Origin: Bacteriovoracaceae bacterium
Lineage (GTDB): Bacteria; Bdellovibrionota; UBA1018
Assembly: GCA_947447665.1 (NCBI GenBank)
Contig: CANFJX010000001.1
Span: forward strand, 147,911-211,910
Reading direction: 5' to 3'
Length of the DNA: 64,000 bases
Shown here: in pieces, positions 35,298 to 43,098 of the stretch
Position numbering within the stretch: the stretch's first letter is position 1
How the letters are laid out: every line of letters begins with the position of its first letter
Program-made: the position numbers and the translations under genes
Notes under the pieces: model-generated
Databases searched by the model: none
Told to the model about the DNA's origin: nothing
The model's input: only the letters and a program-made list of their open reading frames with translations

Positions 35298-36382
35298 TAG
35301 GTTTTTCCTTTTGGCTTCTTGTTATTTTTAGAGACATCTAAACTCGTGAGTGGCTTTAGTTTTTCGATGAGTACTTCTGGGTTCTTAACCTCACCAAATA
35401 AAATCTCGACTCGACGATTTTTCGCCCATGAATCTTCTGTACTCTCGAGGTCTAGGGGGTGGAGAAAACTATAGGCATTGAGTTTGACACTTGAAAGATT
35501 CACACCTCCTGAGACAAGAGCCTGCCGTACAGATTCAGCCCTCTCTTGAGATAGAGAGAGATTATACTGAAAGCTTCCTCGCTGATCAGCATGGCCGGAG
35601 ACTTCTACTTTTCCTGGAATTTCGTTTTCCTTCAGATAGCGACCCACTTCTTTTAAAACAGAAGCGACGTCTGAGCTGACCGCTGAAGATCCACTTCCAA
35701 AGAAAACTCTTTGGGAATCCAGAACAACCTGAACACTTTGCGATTTCTGAGGTTGAAATGAAAACCCAATTTGAATACCAAACCACCCCTGATAAGCTCG
35801 CTGACTGGCAACTGAGAAGTCTGTGGTCAGCTGGGAGTAAAGTCTCACAGGGAAGTGATGATTTGGAATTTCATACGCTGCTTTTAGGCCAGCAGAATAG
35901 GAACTCGTAGACTGACCCGCCAACGCGCTATAAGTCGTATCAACACCAAAAGTTTTGTTAATGACAATACCGAGTTGAAACCGATCAGAGATCCGGTACC
36001 GAGGACTCAGCTCCAGGAAGCCCGCACGAGTGATGACTTGGGCAGACTGACTTGCAGTAGGACTCCCTACCTCACTGCTATAGGTCCAGCCCAATCCCCC
36101 ATCAAAAACCCAATTTCTGAGCTGATAAGACAACACTCCATCCAGGAGATACTGCCCTCCGTGCGGAGCACTCGAGTAGTCTAATCCTGAAACCATTCCA
36201 TATCCTGCCGCTGCACCACCAAATAGGCTCCACCCCTGAAAATAACTCGACTCTGAGGGGGTGAGATCAGCGGAAACTCTCTGAATTGATATCTCTGCAG
36301 AGCTGTCCGAATGATTTAAAATCGCTATCCATGAAAAAATGAGACAAAAGTTGAAAATAAAGCTCAATTTTCTAATTAACAT
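35297..36382 (-). CDS. OmpA-family outer-membrane protein (beta-barrel plus peptidoglycan-binding domain)
   Basis: The 361-residue protein has a signal peptide (LSFIFNFCLIFSWIAILNHSDSSA) and a barrel-like segment of alternating residues (about 40-220). An OmpA C-terminal domain follows (about 230-345) with VEVSGHADQRGSFQYNLSLS, QERAESVRQAL and KNRRVEI, the residues that grip diaminopimelate in peptidoglycan. The C-terminal tail is basic (KNNKKPKGKT). It anchors the outer membrane to the cell wall and may display a ligand with the VWA lipoprotein encoded next. A promoter 7 bases before the ATG predicts a near-leaderless mRNA. Confidence 0.88.
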   Translation of the reverse strand: MLIRKLSFIFNFCLIFSWIAILNHSDSSAEISIQRVSADLTPSESSYFQGWSLFGGAAAGYGMVSGLDYSSAPHGGQYLLDGVLSYQLRNWVFDGGLGWTYSSEVGSPTASQSAQVITRAGFLELSPRYRISDRFQLGIVINKTFGVDTTYSALAGQSTSSYSAGLKAAYEIPNHHFPVRLYSQLTTDFSVASQRAYQGWFGIQIGFSFQPQKSQSVQVVLDSQRVFFGSGSSAVSSDVASVLKEVGRYLKENEIPGKVEVSGHADQRGSFQYNLSLSQERAESVRQALVSGGVNLSSVKLNAYSFLHPLDLESTEDSWAKNRRVEILFGEVKNPEVLIEKLKPLTSLDVSKNNKKPKGKT

Positions 36383-36389
36383 TCTTAAA

Positions 36390-36419
36390 AGAATAGTAGC
36401 TAAGCTTCGAAATTTTCAA
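36390..36419 (-). promoter_or_regulatory. Promoter of the OmpA-VWA operon, near-leaderless geometry
   Basis: On the minus strand: TTGAAA (36419-36414), an 18-base spacer, TATTCT (36395-36390), then seven bases and the ATG at 36382. No Shine-Dalgarno is present. Confidence 0.6.
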
Positions 36420-36524
36420 GAAAATTTAAAAATAAAAAAATCTAACAGCCGGCTAACTGTCCTAAAAATACGAGTCACTCAGGCGCGGTTCGACCCAAGA
36501 ACAGAACCGAACCAAAAACATCAT

Positions 36525-36554
36525 CTTGAACGTTGTAGCCTTGAACGTTGTAGC
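36525..36554 (+). repeat. Exact tandem duplication of a 15-bp unit upstream of prfC
   Basis: The unit cttgaacgttgtagc occurs twice back to back (36525-36539, 36540-36554), ending 23 bases before the prfC ATG. Each copy contains a TTGAAC that could act as a -35 box, but no convincing -10 follows at normal spacing. Confidence 0.8.
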
Positions 36555-36577
36555 CTTTTTGGCTCTTTTAGGGCAAA

Positions 36578-38266
36578 ATGCAGAATCTCATGAGCACTGA
36601 AGAAAGCACCCAAACCACCCCCAACTTAGGCCCCATCTTTAACGAGGTCTCTCGCAGGCGCACGTTTGCGATTATCTCGCATCCAGATGCCGGTAAAACG
36701 ACTCTGACGGAAAAGCTCCTCCTCTACGGCGGAGCGATTCATTTAGCTGGTGCGGTTCGGGCCAAGGCCAACCAACGACATACCACCTCGGATTGGATGG
36801 AAATCGAGAAACAACGCGGAATTTCAGTGAGTTCAAGCGTCCTTCAGTTCGAGTACCAGGGGGTGCAAATTAACCTCCTCGATACGCCAGGCCATAAAGA
36901 CTTCTCGGAAGATACTTACCGGACCCTGATGGCTGCCGATGCTGCCGTCATGCTCATTGACGCAGCCAAGGGTGTCGAAGCCCAAACCCGCAAACTCTTT
37001 GAGGTTTGCCGGATGCGCCAGATTCCAATTTTCACCTTTATGAACAAGCTCGATCGCCCGAGTCGTGAACCCCTCGATCTCATTGACGAGCTCGAAAAGG
37101 TGCTTGGCATCCGCTCCTGCCCCATGAGCTGGCCGATCGGCTTGGGAGATCGATTTCGAGGCGTGTACGACCGCCAGGCCCATGAAGTGCTCTTTTTCCA
37201 AACCGAAGGAGAGGCTAACGTCAAGGGCCGTCTAGCACCTAAAAAGGTTGCAGGCATTGACGATCCCTACTTTATCAAGATGCTCGGTGGCCCCAAGGGA
37301 GACCTGGATGAAGCAAAAGAGCTTCACGATCAACTAAAAACAGAACTCGAGCTGCTAGAATATGCCGGAGACGCTTTCGACCTCAAAAAGGTGCTCGAGG
37401 GTCAGCTCACCCCAGTTTTCTTCGGAAGTGCAATGAACAACTTCGGAGTCCAGCGATTCTTAGAAAAGTTCATTGAAATCGCACCTCCTCCGCTCGCAAG
37501 AAAAACAGCGGACGGAGAAATCGAGCCCACTTCGGATCGTTTTTCAGGATTTATTTTTAAAATTCAGGCCAACATGGATCCTGCCCACAGAGACCGGGTG
37601 GCATTCATGCGCGTCTGCTCGGGCAAATTTACCCGCAACATGTCGGTAAAACACGCCCGCCTCAACAAAGACATTAAACTCTCCAAACCGCTGAACTTTT
37701 TTGCCCAAGAGCGGATCATCATCGACGAGGCCTGGCCTGGCGATATTGTTGGCCTCCTCGACACGAGTGGAGAGCTCCGAATTGGCGATACGCTGTGTGA
37801 AGGCAAACGATTTGAATACACCGGAGTTCCGAGATTCTCACCCGAGTACTTTGCGAGTATCACGATTCTCGATCCCATGAAGCGAAAGCAGATGAAAAAG
37901 GGCCTCGATCAACTCTCCGAGGAGGGCGTAGTCCAGGTTTATAAGCAAAGAGGATTTGGAGACAAAGATCCGATTCTGGGAGCTGTAGGGGGACTTCAGT
38001 TTGAGGTTCTCGAACATCGCCTCAAAGCCGAGTACAATGTGGTCGTCCGAATCGAACGACTCCCCTACATCCATGCACGATGGGTTCAGGGCACGGGTCT
38101 GGACGCAGATTATTTTGAACGACGTGAAGACAGCCGGTGCTTAGAAGACCGCGATGGCCAGCCTGTTATCCTCTTCAAATCTGACTGGGGTTTGCGGTGG
38201 GCAGAGGACAACTACAAGGGACTACAATTCCTTAAATCAGCTCCGATGATCCGCGGAGAGGATTAA
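36578..38266 (+). CDS. prfC: Peptide chain release factor 3
   Basis: The 562-residue translational GTPase removes RF1/RF2 from the ribosome after termination. The G1 loop SHPDAGKTTLTEKLL (near residue 35), DTPGHKDFSEDTYRT (G3, near 107) and FMNKLDRP (G4, near 155) are those of RF3, as is the QRHTTSDWMEIEKQRGIS switch (in pieces). AGGG four bases before the ATG at 36578 supports that start; an ATG at 36590 is possible. A relic of a second, diverged copy of residues about 194-223 lies at 40222-40310, beyond the photolyase cassette. Confidence 0.96.
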   Translation: MQNLMSTEESTQTTPNLGPIFNEVSRRRTFAIISHPDAGKTTLTEKLLLYGGAIHLAGAVRAKANQRHTTSDWMEIEKQRGISVSSSVLQFEYQGVQINLLDTPGHKDFSEDTYRTLMAADAAVMLIDAAKGVEAQTRKLFEVCRMRQIPIFTFMNKLDRPSREPLDLIDELEKVLGIRSCPMSWPIGLGDRFRGVYDRQAHEVLFFQTEGEANVKGRLAPKKVAGIDDPYFIKMLGGPKGDLDEAKELHDQLKTELELLEYAGDAFDLKKVLEGQLTPVFFGSAMNNFGVQRFLEKFIEIAPPPLARKTADGEIEPTSDRFSGFIFKIQANMDPAHRDRVAFMRVCSGKFTRNMSVKHARLNKDIKLSKPLNFFAQERIIIDEAWPGDIVGLLDTSGELRIGDTLCEGKRFEYTGVPRFSPEYFASITILDPMKRKQMKKGLDQLSEEGVVQVYKQRGFGDKDPILGAVGGLQFEVLEHRLKAEYNVVVRIERLPYIHARWVQGTGLDADYFERREDSRCLEDRDGQPVILFKSDWGLRWAEDNYKGLQFLKSAPMIRGED

Positions 38267-38292
38267 GCAAGTTTAATCCGGTTAAGCGATTT

Positions 38293-38325
38293 GCGGAACT
38301 GAGTGAAGCAAAAACTCAGCTTCGC
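38293..38325 (+). terminator. Possible terminator hairpin after prfC
   Basis: GCGGAACTGAGT pairs with ACTCAGCTTCGC (one G-T and one mismatch) around a nine-base loop. A T5 run follows only after about 12 bases, so termination may be inefficient or Rho-assisted. Confidence 0.45.
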
Positions 38326-38377
38326 CCTTAAAACAGCTTTTTAAAGTAGTTGAGTCGCTTAGAATTGAGAATGTGAA

Positions 38378-39553
38378 ATGATCCTCTACTGGTTTCGAAA
38401 GAACTTAAGGATTGAAGATAACCCATCGCTCAATAAGGCAGTGCAATCTGCCCAAGAGCAGGGAAAGCGCTTGGTATTATTTTTTAGCTCTCATCTGCTT
38501 TTCAAAAACGCAGGACCTTTCAGGCGAGTTTTTTTAGAAAATGCGATCAAGGAGCTGAGTACTGAACTCAATGCAGTCGGGCTGGATTTGATCTCGACGC
38601 CTGATTCTCCAGATCTTTGGATTAAAGCACATGCCCATGGAGCATCGATTTATACGGAAACACTACCTGGCACATGGGAAGATACGGAGCTTCAGCGTGT
38701 GATTGAAGTGATTGGGAATGATCAGGTTCATCGCACATGGAACCGTACGCTCTACCCGATTGAGCTAATTCCCGGTGGCGTAGAGGAACTTCCGAGGGTC
38801 TTCACTGATTTTTATCGAGGTGTAGTTTTAAAATCAAAATGGCCAATCCCAGCCCCATTGAATACCCCATGGAAGATAGATCGAGGGGGACTGGCGCAGG
38901 ATCGCTTAAAGAACTACTTATGGGTCACTCGGGCGATATCAAGCTATAAAGATACGCGGAATGGTCTCTTGAATGATCTAGATTCTTCTCGTTTATCGCC
39001 TTTTCTCTCGTTGGGCCGCTTGAGTGCAAGACAAGTCTATAGCGAAGTAAAAAATTTTGAGTCTCTCCATGGCGCAAATCCCTCGACCGAAGCATTTATT
39101 TATGAGCTCGTCTGGCGGGATTATTTTCAATTCTATTTATTAAAGCATGGATTTAAAGTTTTCAGAAGTCAGGGCATTCTAGAAAATCAGAAACTATGTA
39201 AGCAAACGAACTTTGCAAGTCAGCCCGATGGATTTATAAAATGGATCGAGGGGAAAACTGCACAACGATTCATTAATGCTCATATGAATGAACTCAGAAA
39301 AACAGGTTGGATGTCTAATCGAGGTCGCCAAGTGGTCGCTAGTTATCTGGTGAATGATCTTCAATTAGATTGGCGCCTTGGAGCAAACTATTTTGAAGAA
39401 ACATTAATCGATTATGATGTTGCATCAAACTGGGGTAATTGGAATTATATTGCTGGAGTGGGAGCTGACCCGAGAAAAAATCGCTATTTTGACCCAATTT
39501 CTCAGGCAAATCGCTATGACCCTGATGGCAGGTACCAAGATCGTTGGGCTTAA
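38378..39553 (+). CDS. Cryptochrome/photolyase, DASH type
   Basis: The 391-residue flavoprotein has an N-terminal photolyase alpha-beta domain (MILYWFRKNLRIEDNPSL) and a C-terminal FAD domain. The latter reads FIYELVWRDYFQF, TGWMSNRGRQVVASYL, DYDVASNWGNWNYIAGVG, KNRYFDPISQANRYDP in separate blocks, which is distinctive of cry-DASH. Such proteins repair pyrimidine dimers, mainly in single-stranded DNA, using blue light and often an MTHF antenna. The protein is somewhat short for the family (usually 430 or more). The next gene encodes DUF2256 and DUF2805-type domains, frequent neighbours of photolyases. The region looks more AT-rich than prfC. Confidence 0.9.
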   Translation: MILYWFRKNLRIEDNPSLNKAVQSAQEQGKRLVLFFSSHLLFKNAGPFRRVFLENAIKELSTELNAVGLDLISTPDSPDLWIKAHAHGASIYTETLPGTWEDTELQRVIEVIGNDQVHRTWNRTLYPIELIPGGVEELPRVFTDFYRGVVLKSKWPIPAPLNTPWKIDRGGLAQDRLKNYLWVTRAISSYKDTRNGLLNDLDSSRLSPFLSLGRLSARQVYSEVKNFESLHGANPSTEAFIYELVWRDYFQFYLLKHGFKVFRSQGILENQKLCKQTNFASQPDGFIKWIEGKTAQRFINAHMNELRKTGWMSNRGRQVVASYLVNDLQLDWRLGANYFEETLIDYDVASNWGNWNYIAGVGADPRKNRYFDPISQANRYDPDGRYQDRWA

Positions 39554-39785
39554 GAAGCACTAGTCCGACGGACTCGGAAGTCGAGTTCATTATCAACCCA
39601 AAGTGATAAATTGCTGGCATATCTCGTTTTTGATTTGAACAAATTCATCCAAGATAAGCTTGAATAGCCTTCTACAATCCATTTTTGTGTTGCTTGTTTT
39701 TGGTTCTTTCGCTCATGGTGACCATTCCACCGGAGCTTGAGACCTCAGAAATTCATTCTGAAGGCGCTTTATTGGAGGACAGATC

Positions 39786-40202
39786 ATGAAGAAGCCTTTG
39801 CCCGAAAAAATATGTTTAGTTTGTAAAAGGAGTTTTACCTGGCGCAAAAAGTGGGAAAAGGTATGGGACGAGGTCAAATACTGTAGCAAGCGATGCCGGG
39901 GGGAAAAAACCATCGTTTCATCATCACAAATCACTCATGAAGCTCTCACTGCGTCTGATATCGAGAGAGTGATTCAAATGGCTTGGGAAGATCGCACCCC
40001 TTTTGATGCAATCCAAATACAGTTCGGATTAAATGAAGAACAAACGATTATTTTAATGAGGAGAGAGCTCCGGCCAGGAAGATTTTCGGCTTGGCGAAAA
40101 CGGGTTCATGAAAACGGGGACCTTAAGAATCGCCAATCCCGCGGATTCCAGGTTGGGGTATTTAAATCCCGCAAACAAAGGATGGACGGTTCAATCAAAT
40201 AG
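39786..40202 (+). CDS. Fused DUF2256 - DUF2805 (TIGR03643-like) protein
   Basis: The 138-residue protein joins two small conserved domains. Residues 1-45 (LPEKICLVCKRSFTWRKKW and WDEVKYCSKRCR) match DUF2256, a Cys4 zinc-ribbon-like module. Residues about 55-105 (ASDIERVIQMAWEDRTPFDAI, FGLNEEQTIILMRRELRP, FSAWRKRV, in pieces) match the TIGR03643/DUF2805 group. Both are usually encoded separately beside cryptochrome/photolyase genes. GGAGG eight bases before the ATG is a good ribosome site. A role in photorepair or in cofactor handling is inferred only from that association. The 232 bases between the two genes hold only a short palindrome (agtccgacggact). Confidence 0.85.
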   Translation: MKKPLPEKICLVCKRSFTWRKKWEKVWDEVKYCSKRCRGEKTIVSSSQITHEALTASDIERVIQMAWEDRTPFDAIQIQFGLNEEQTIILMRRELRPGRFSAWRKRVHENGDLKNRQSRGFQVGVFKSRKQRMDGSIK

Positions 40203-40221
40203 CTACTGAGAAGCAATTGTC

Positions 40222-40310
40222 CGGGGTGTTTACAACCGGCAAGCTCATGAAGCGCTCTTCTTTCAAACCGAAGGAGAATCCAACGTCAAAGGCCGTCTTG
40301 CACCTAAAAG
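40222..40310 (+). pseudogene. Relic of a second prfC (RF3) gene, ~30 codons
   Basis: Translated in frame, this stretch gives RGVYNRQAHEALFFQTEG then ESNVKGRLAPK, against RGVYDRQAHEVLFFQTEG and EANVKGRLAPK in the intact prfC (37157-37246): three changes in about 29 residues. At the DNA level about a dozen third-position changes separate them, so it is not a recent copy of the local gene. It diverged under selection, presumably in a relative. The frame runs into an AT-rich stop soon after (40330). It has no start and no other RF3 sequence around it. Confidence 0.85.
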
Positions 40311-40395
40311 TGAAATTCTTTTATTTTTTTAGTCGATCGCTCAAGTAACTTCATCAGCAAAGATCTTAATTGAGCGATCGAACCACTTCTTCACC

Positions 40396-40929
40396 CTAGA
40401 TTCGCTGCACGAATTCCCGCTCGACCTGACCTTCGCGGTACCAAATCGTACCCATCAGGGGCCTCTGAGCCAGCACGTCAGCGATAAAGAGCCGATCACC
40501 CGGCCACAGATTAAGCGAGGTCACCTCAGCAACAGACACCCAATGAAGACTCCCCTCGTCACACTGAGCTTGAACCTGGGGCAACTCACTCTCGCTGCAC
40601 GAGGCAGTAAAAAGAAAGACCATCCAATCTTCATTCTTCTTGGCTTTAAATAATGGAAAATGAATCACACCTTGAGATCGGAAACGATCCTCTGGCAGAT
40701 GCAGTCCTGCCTCCTCAGATAATTCTCGCTGAGCGCCCTGAAGGGCAGATTCATCTGCCTCGAGCTTACCTCCTAAGCCATTCCACTTGCCAGAATGAAA
40801 GTCCACCTTGCCGGTTGGGTCGCCATTTCGATGAATCATCAACACCCGATCATTGCAAAGCAAGTAGATGAGAGCCGCAGGGATGATTTTTCTTTCCCCC
40901 GACTCAAAACAATTCGAGACTCTAGTCAT
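40396..40929 (-). CDS. NUDIX hydrolase (MutT-like)
   Basis: The 177-residue enzyme contains a full Nudix box at residues 53-76: GGKLEADES, then REL, SEEAGL (pattern GX5EX7REUXEEXGU), which binds Mg2+ and cleaves nucleoside-diphosphate-linked substrates. RNGDPTGKVDFHSGKWNGL in front of it resembles 8-oxo-dGTP-type MutT proteins with a WNG/GKW motif. The ATG at 40929 overlaps the stop of the upstream acyl-CoA synthetase gene (ATGACTAG), giving translational coupling. The longer in-frame start at 40965 would overlap more and lacks a ribosome site. Substrate not assigned. Confidence 0.9.
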   Translation of the reverse strand: MTRVSNCFESGERKIIPAALIYLLCNDRVLMIHRNGDPTGKVDFHSGKWNGLGGKLEADESALQGAQRELSEEAGLHLPEDRFRSQGVIHFPLFKAKKNEDWMVFLFTASCSESELPQVQAQCDEGSLHWVSVAEVTSLNLWPGDRLFIADVLAQRPLMGTIWYREGQVEREFVQRI

Positions 40930-42727
40930 AGAACGAATTAATAATGTCTTGATAGCGAGTCTCAATCACGTTTCGCTTCATTTTGAGTGTTGGAGTCATC
41001 TCACCTCGGTCGATCGAAAACTCCTTGGATAGGATCGCAAATTTCTTAATCTGCTCGTAGCTCGCTAAAGTTTGATTGAGCTGATCCACAGAGGACTGAA
41101 CCTCTTGAACCACGCTTGGAAGAGTGACGGTAACTCCTTGCAGGGCACCTTTCGTCTTCGAAAGTTCCGCAATCTTGCCCTCCGAGAGGGTAATGAGAGC
41201 GGAAATAAACTTTCTCCCGTCTCCGACAAGACAAACTTGACTAATCAGCGGCGCTGCCTTGAGATCTTCCTCAATATGAAGCGGAGCAACGATCTTGCCT
41301 CCCGAGGTCTTCATAATTTCTTTTTTTCGACCTCGAATTCGCATCACGCCCTGAGCAGTCTTTTCAGCCAAATCTCCAGTGTGTAGCCAACCCTCAGAGT
41401 CTATAGTCTTCGCAGTGGCCTCTGGATCTTTGAAATAGCCCTTGAAAACATGACGTCCACGAGTGAGCACCTCGCCATCCTCGGCGATTTTCACTTCCAT
41501 CCCCTGGACAGTGACACCCACTGACCCAGCCTGATCTTTTCCACGCTCGGTCATGAAGATAATCCCGGTCGATTCGGTCTGACCAAAAACTTCCATGATC
41601 TCGCACCCCAGAGACTGAAACCACTTAGCTACATGGGTAGGAAGAACTGCAGCACCCGACGCCAAAGAGGTAGCTCGCTTGAGACCTAACGCAGCTTTGA
41701 TTTTGCTGAGTACTAATCGTTCGGCAAGAACCGACTGTATTGCGTCAGCATAACCAAGCTCCTGCCCAGCATATTTTGCGCGAGCTGCCTTCGCACCCAC
41801 ACTCAACGCCCAGTGAGCCAGTAATCTTCGGGCGAGCGGAGCCTCAGCCAACTTATGACTGACTCCCTCCATCATTTTTTCCCAAAGTCGAGGGACGCAA
41901 AGCAACAGAGTCGGTTCAGCCAAAGGCAGCTCGGCTGAGACCTTTTCAAATTGAGAACAAAAATTTACGGTGTATCTGAGAGCAATTCCACCACCGAGGT
42001 TTTGGATCTTCTCAGCAATATGACAAAGCGGGAGGAACGAAAAAAGGGCACCGTCCCTTGGGACTAATCCCCAATGAGCCAGTCCATGATCGACCGTAAA
42101 GACTAAGTTATCGTGAGAAAGCAGAGCCCCCTTCGGGCTACCCGTAGTCCCCGACGTATAAATCATAAACGCTCCCGCATGGGGATCCAAAGCATCGAGA
42201 TAATTCTGAAGCGTTTTTGCAGCTGTTTTGGCACCTTTTTGTGAAGCGAGTTTCTTCCCCTGAGCCAGGGCCGTCTCATACGAAATCGCCTTCGGGGAAA
42301 AAGACGTATCGCCATCAAAAACAACTACGGTTTCAACTCGCTCAGGCAATCCAGAAGGCCCTTGAGCACCCGACAACTTGTCAAAGTAAGCCTTGTTTTG
42401 GACAGCAAAAAATCGACTCTCAGTATGATCTAAAACGTAGTGAATGTCTTTCTGAGTGGAGTTAGGATAAATTCCAGCAGATTTGGCACCCAGAAGGAGA
42501 AATGCTAAGTCCATGTGAACCCATTCTGGACAATTATACGAGAGAATCGTGCCCACATCGCTCCCGGTCATCCCCTTAGACTCCAGAAAAAGAGCCAACC
42601 AGTAAACCCGGTCGCAGTATTCTCGCCCGGTAACTGGAACCCACTGGCCACCACGACGAAATCTCTGCGCAATCACCCCGGGTTCTGAATCAGCCCAAGC
42701 AGCTAAACGATGCAAAATAGTGCTCAT
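40922..42727 (-). CDS. Long-chain fatty-acyl-CoA synthetase (AMP-forming)
   Basis: The 601-residue adenylate-forming enzyme activates fatty acids to acyl-CoA. MIYTSGTTGSPKGALLSHDN (P-loop, near residue 188-207), EVFGQTESTG (near 380) and GWLHTGDLAE with RGRKKEIMKTSGGK (hinge and C-terminal domain) are family motifs. The layout resembles the FAA1/FadD15 group. GAGGGAAG precedes the ATG. It is coupled to a NUDIX hydrolase. In other operons such enzymes feed beta-oxidation or lipid synthesis; no other fatty-acid gene is next to it. Confidence 0.92.
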   Translation of the reverse strand: MSTILHRLAAWADSEPGVIAQRFRRGGQWVPVTGREYCDRVYWLALFLESKGMTGSDVGTILSYNCPEWVHMDLAFLLLGAKSAGIYPNSTQKDIHYVLDHTESRFFAVQNKAYFDKLSGAQGPSGLPERVETVVVFDGDTSFSPKAISYETALAQGKKLASQKGAKTAAKTLQNYLDALDPHAGAFMIYTSGTTGSPKGALLSHDNLVFTVDHGLAHWGLVPRDGALFSFLPLCHIAEKIQNLGGGIALRYTVNFCSQFEKVSAELPLAEPTLLLCVPRLWEKMMEGVSHKLAEAPLARRLLAHWALSVGAKAARAKYAGQELGYADAIQSVLAERLVLSKIKAALGLKRATSLASGAAVLPTHVAKWFQSLGCEIMEVFGQTESTGIIFMTERGKDQAGSVGVTVQGMEVKIAEDGEVLTRGRHVFKGYFKDPEATAKTIDSEGWLHTGDLAEKTAQGVMRIRGRKKEIMKTSGGKIVAPLHIEEDLKAAPLISQVCLVGDGRKFISALITLSEGKIAELSKTKGALQGVTVTLPSVVQEVQSSVDQLNQTLASYEQIKKFAILSKEFSIDRGEMTPTLKMKRNVIETRYQDIINSFYD

Positions 42728-42806
42728 CTCTTCTTCCCTCTTGATCCTATAAGAAATAGCGGTAAAAAGTTAAGAGTGTCAAACGCAAATCATCCAGCAG
42801 TTCGAT

Positions 42807-42835
42807 TTGCACTCTCCCAAAAATCATGCTAGCGT
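42807..42835 (+). promoter_or_regulatory. Promoter of the 48-residue basic protein gene
   Basis: TTGCAC (42807-42812), a 17-base spacer and TAGCGT (42830-42835) precede the ATG at 42845 by nine bases, the same near-leaderless spacing as several other genes here. Confidence 0.45.
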
Positions 42836-42844
42836 CCACGGCCT

Positions 42845-42991
42845 ATGGGAAAACGATTAAGCGTTAAGCACAAAAAACGTCGCCACGATCAACACACCAC
42901 CTTCCTCGCAGGCACAGCTCCAGCAGCTCATAAAGTAGCTATTGAGAGAAGCAAGAAAGCGAAGAAGAAAAAAGCCTATCCAATGACCTAA
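42845..42991 (+). CDS. Small very basic protein, 48 aa
   Basis: The frame encodes 48 residues starting MGKRLSVKHKKRRHDQH, with about 15 Lys/Arg and a second cluster SKKAKKKKAYP near the end; a central TTFLAGTAPAAHKVAIE segment is the only neutral part. Such composition suits a nucleic-acid- or ribosome-binding peptide (small ribosomal proteins, histone-like tails), but I do not recognise it. It has its own promoter-like site and a strong hairpin just after its stop. It lies in the 371-base gap between the acyl-CoA synthetase and lon, which otherwise holds nothing. Confidence 0.6.
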   Translation: MGKRLSVKHKKRRHDQHTTFLAGTAPAAHKVAIERSKKAKKKKAYPMT

Positions 42992-42995
42992 CACC

Positions 42996-43026
42996 GTTGA
43001 GCCAGACCTCAGCGTCTCGGCTCAAC
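42996..43026 (+). terminator. Hairpin after the 48-residue protein gene
   Basis: GTTGAGCCAGAC pairs with GTCT-(C bulge)-GGCTCAAC around loop ctcagc. It begins four bases after the stop codon. No T-tract follows, so it may act with Rho or protect the mRNA end. Confidence 0.55.
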
Positions 43027-43098
43027 CTCTGTCATTCTTCGCAAAAACTCGAATAGATTCACTCCTGAGGTAAAAAAACTTGGGTAGGGTGTCTTGCC

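Noticed and set aside
36339..36593. Open frame covering the intergenic region before prfC
   Set aside because: It contains the 15-bp tandem repeat as a repeated ERCSL peptide, lacks a ribosome site and crosses the OmpA promoter.
38270..40330. Cry-DASH region considered as an insertion sequence or integron
   Set aside because: No transposase, integrase, terminal inverted repeats or attC-like sites are visible; homologous recombination fits the prfC relic better.
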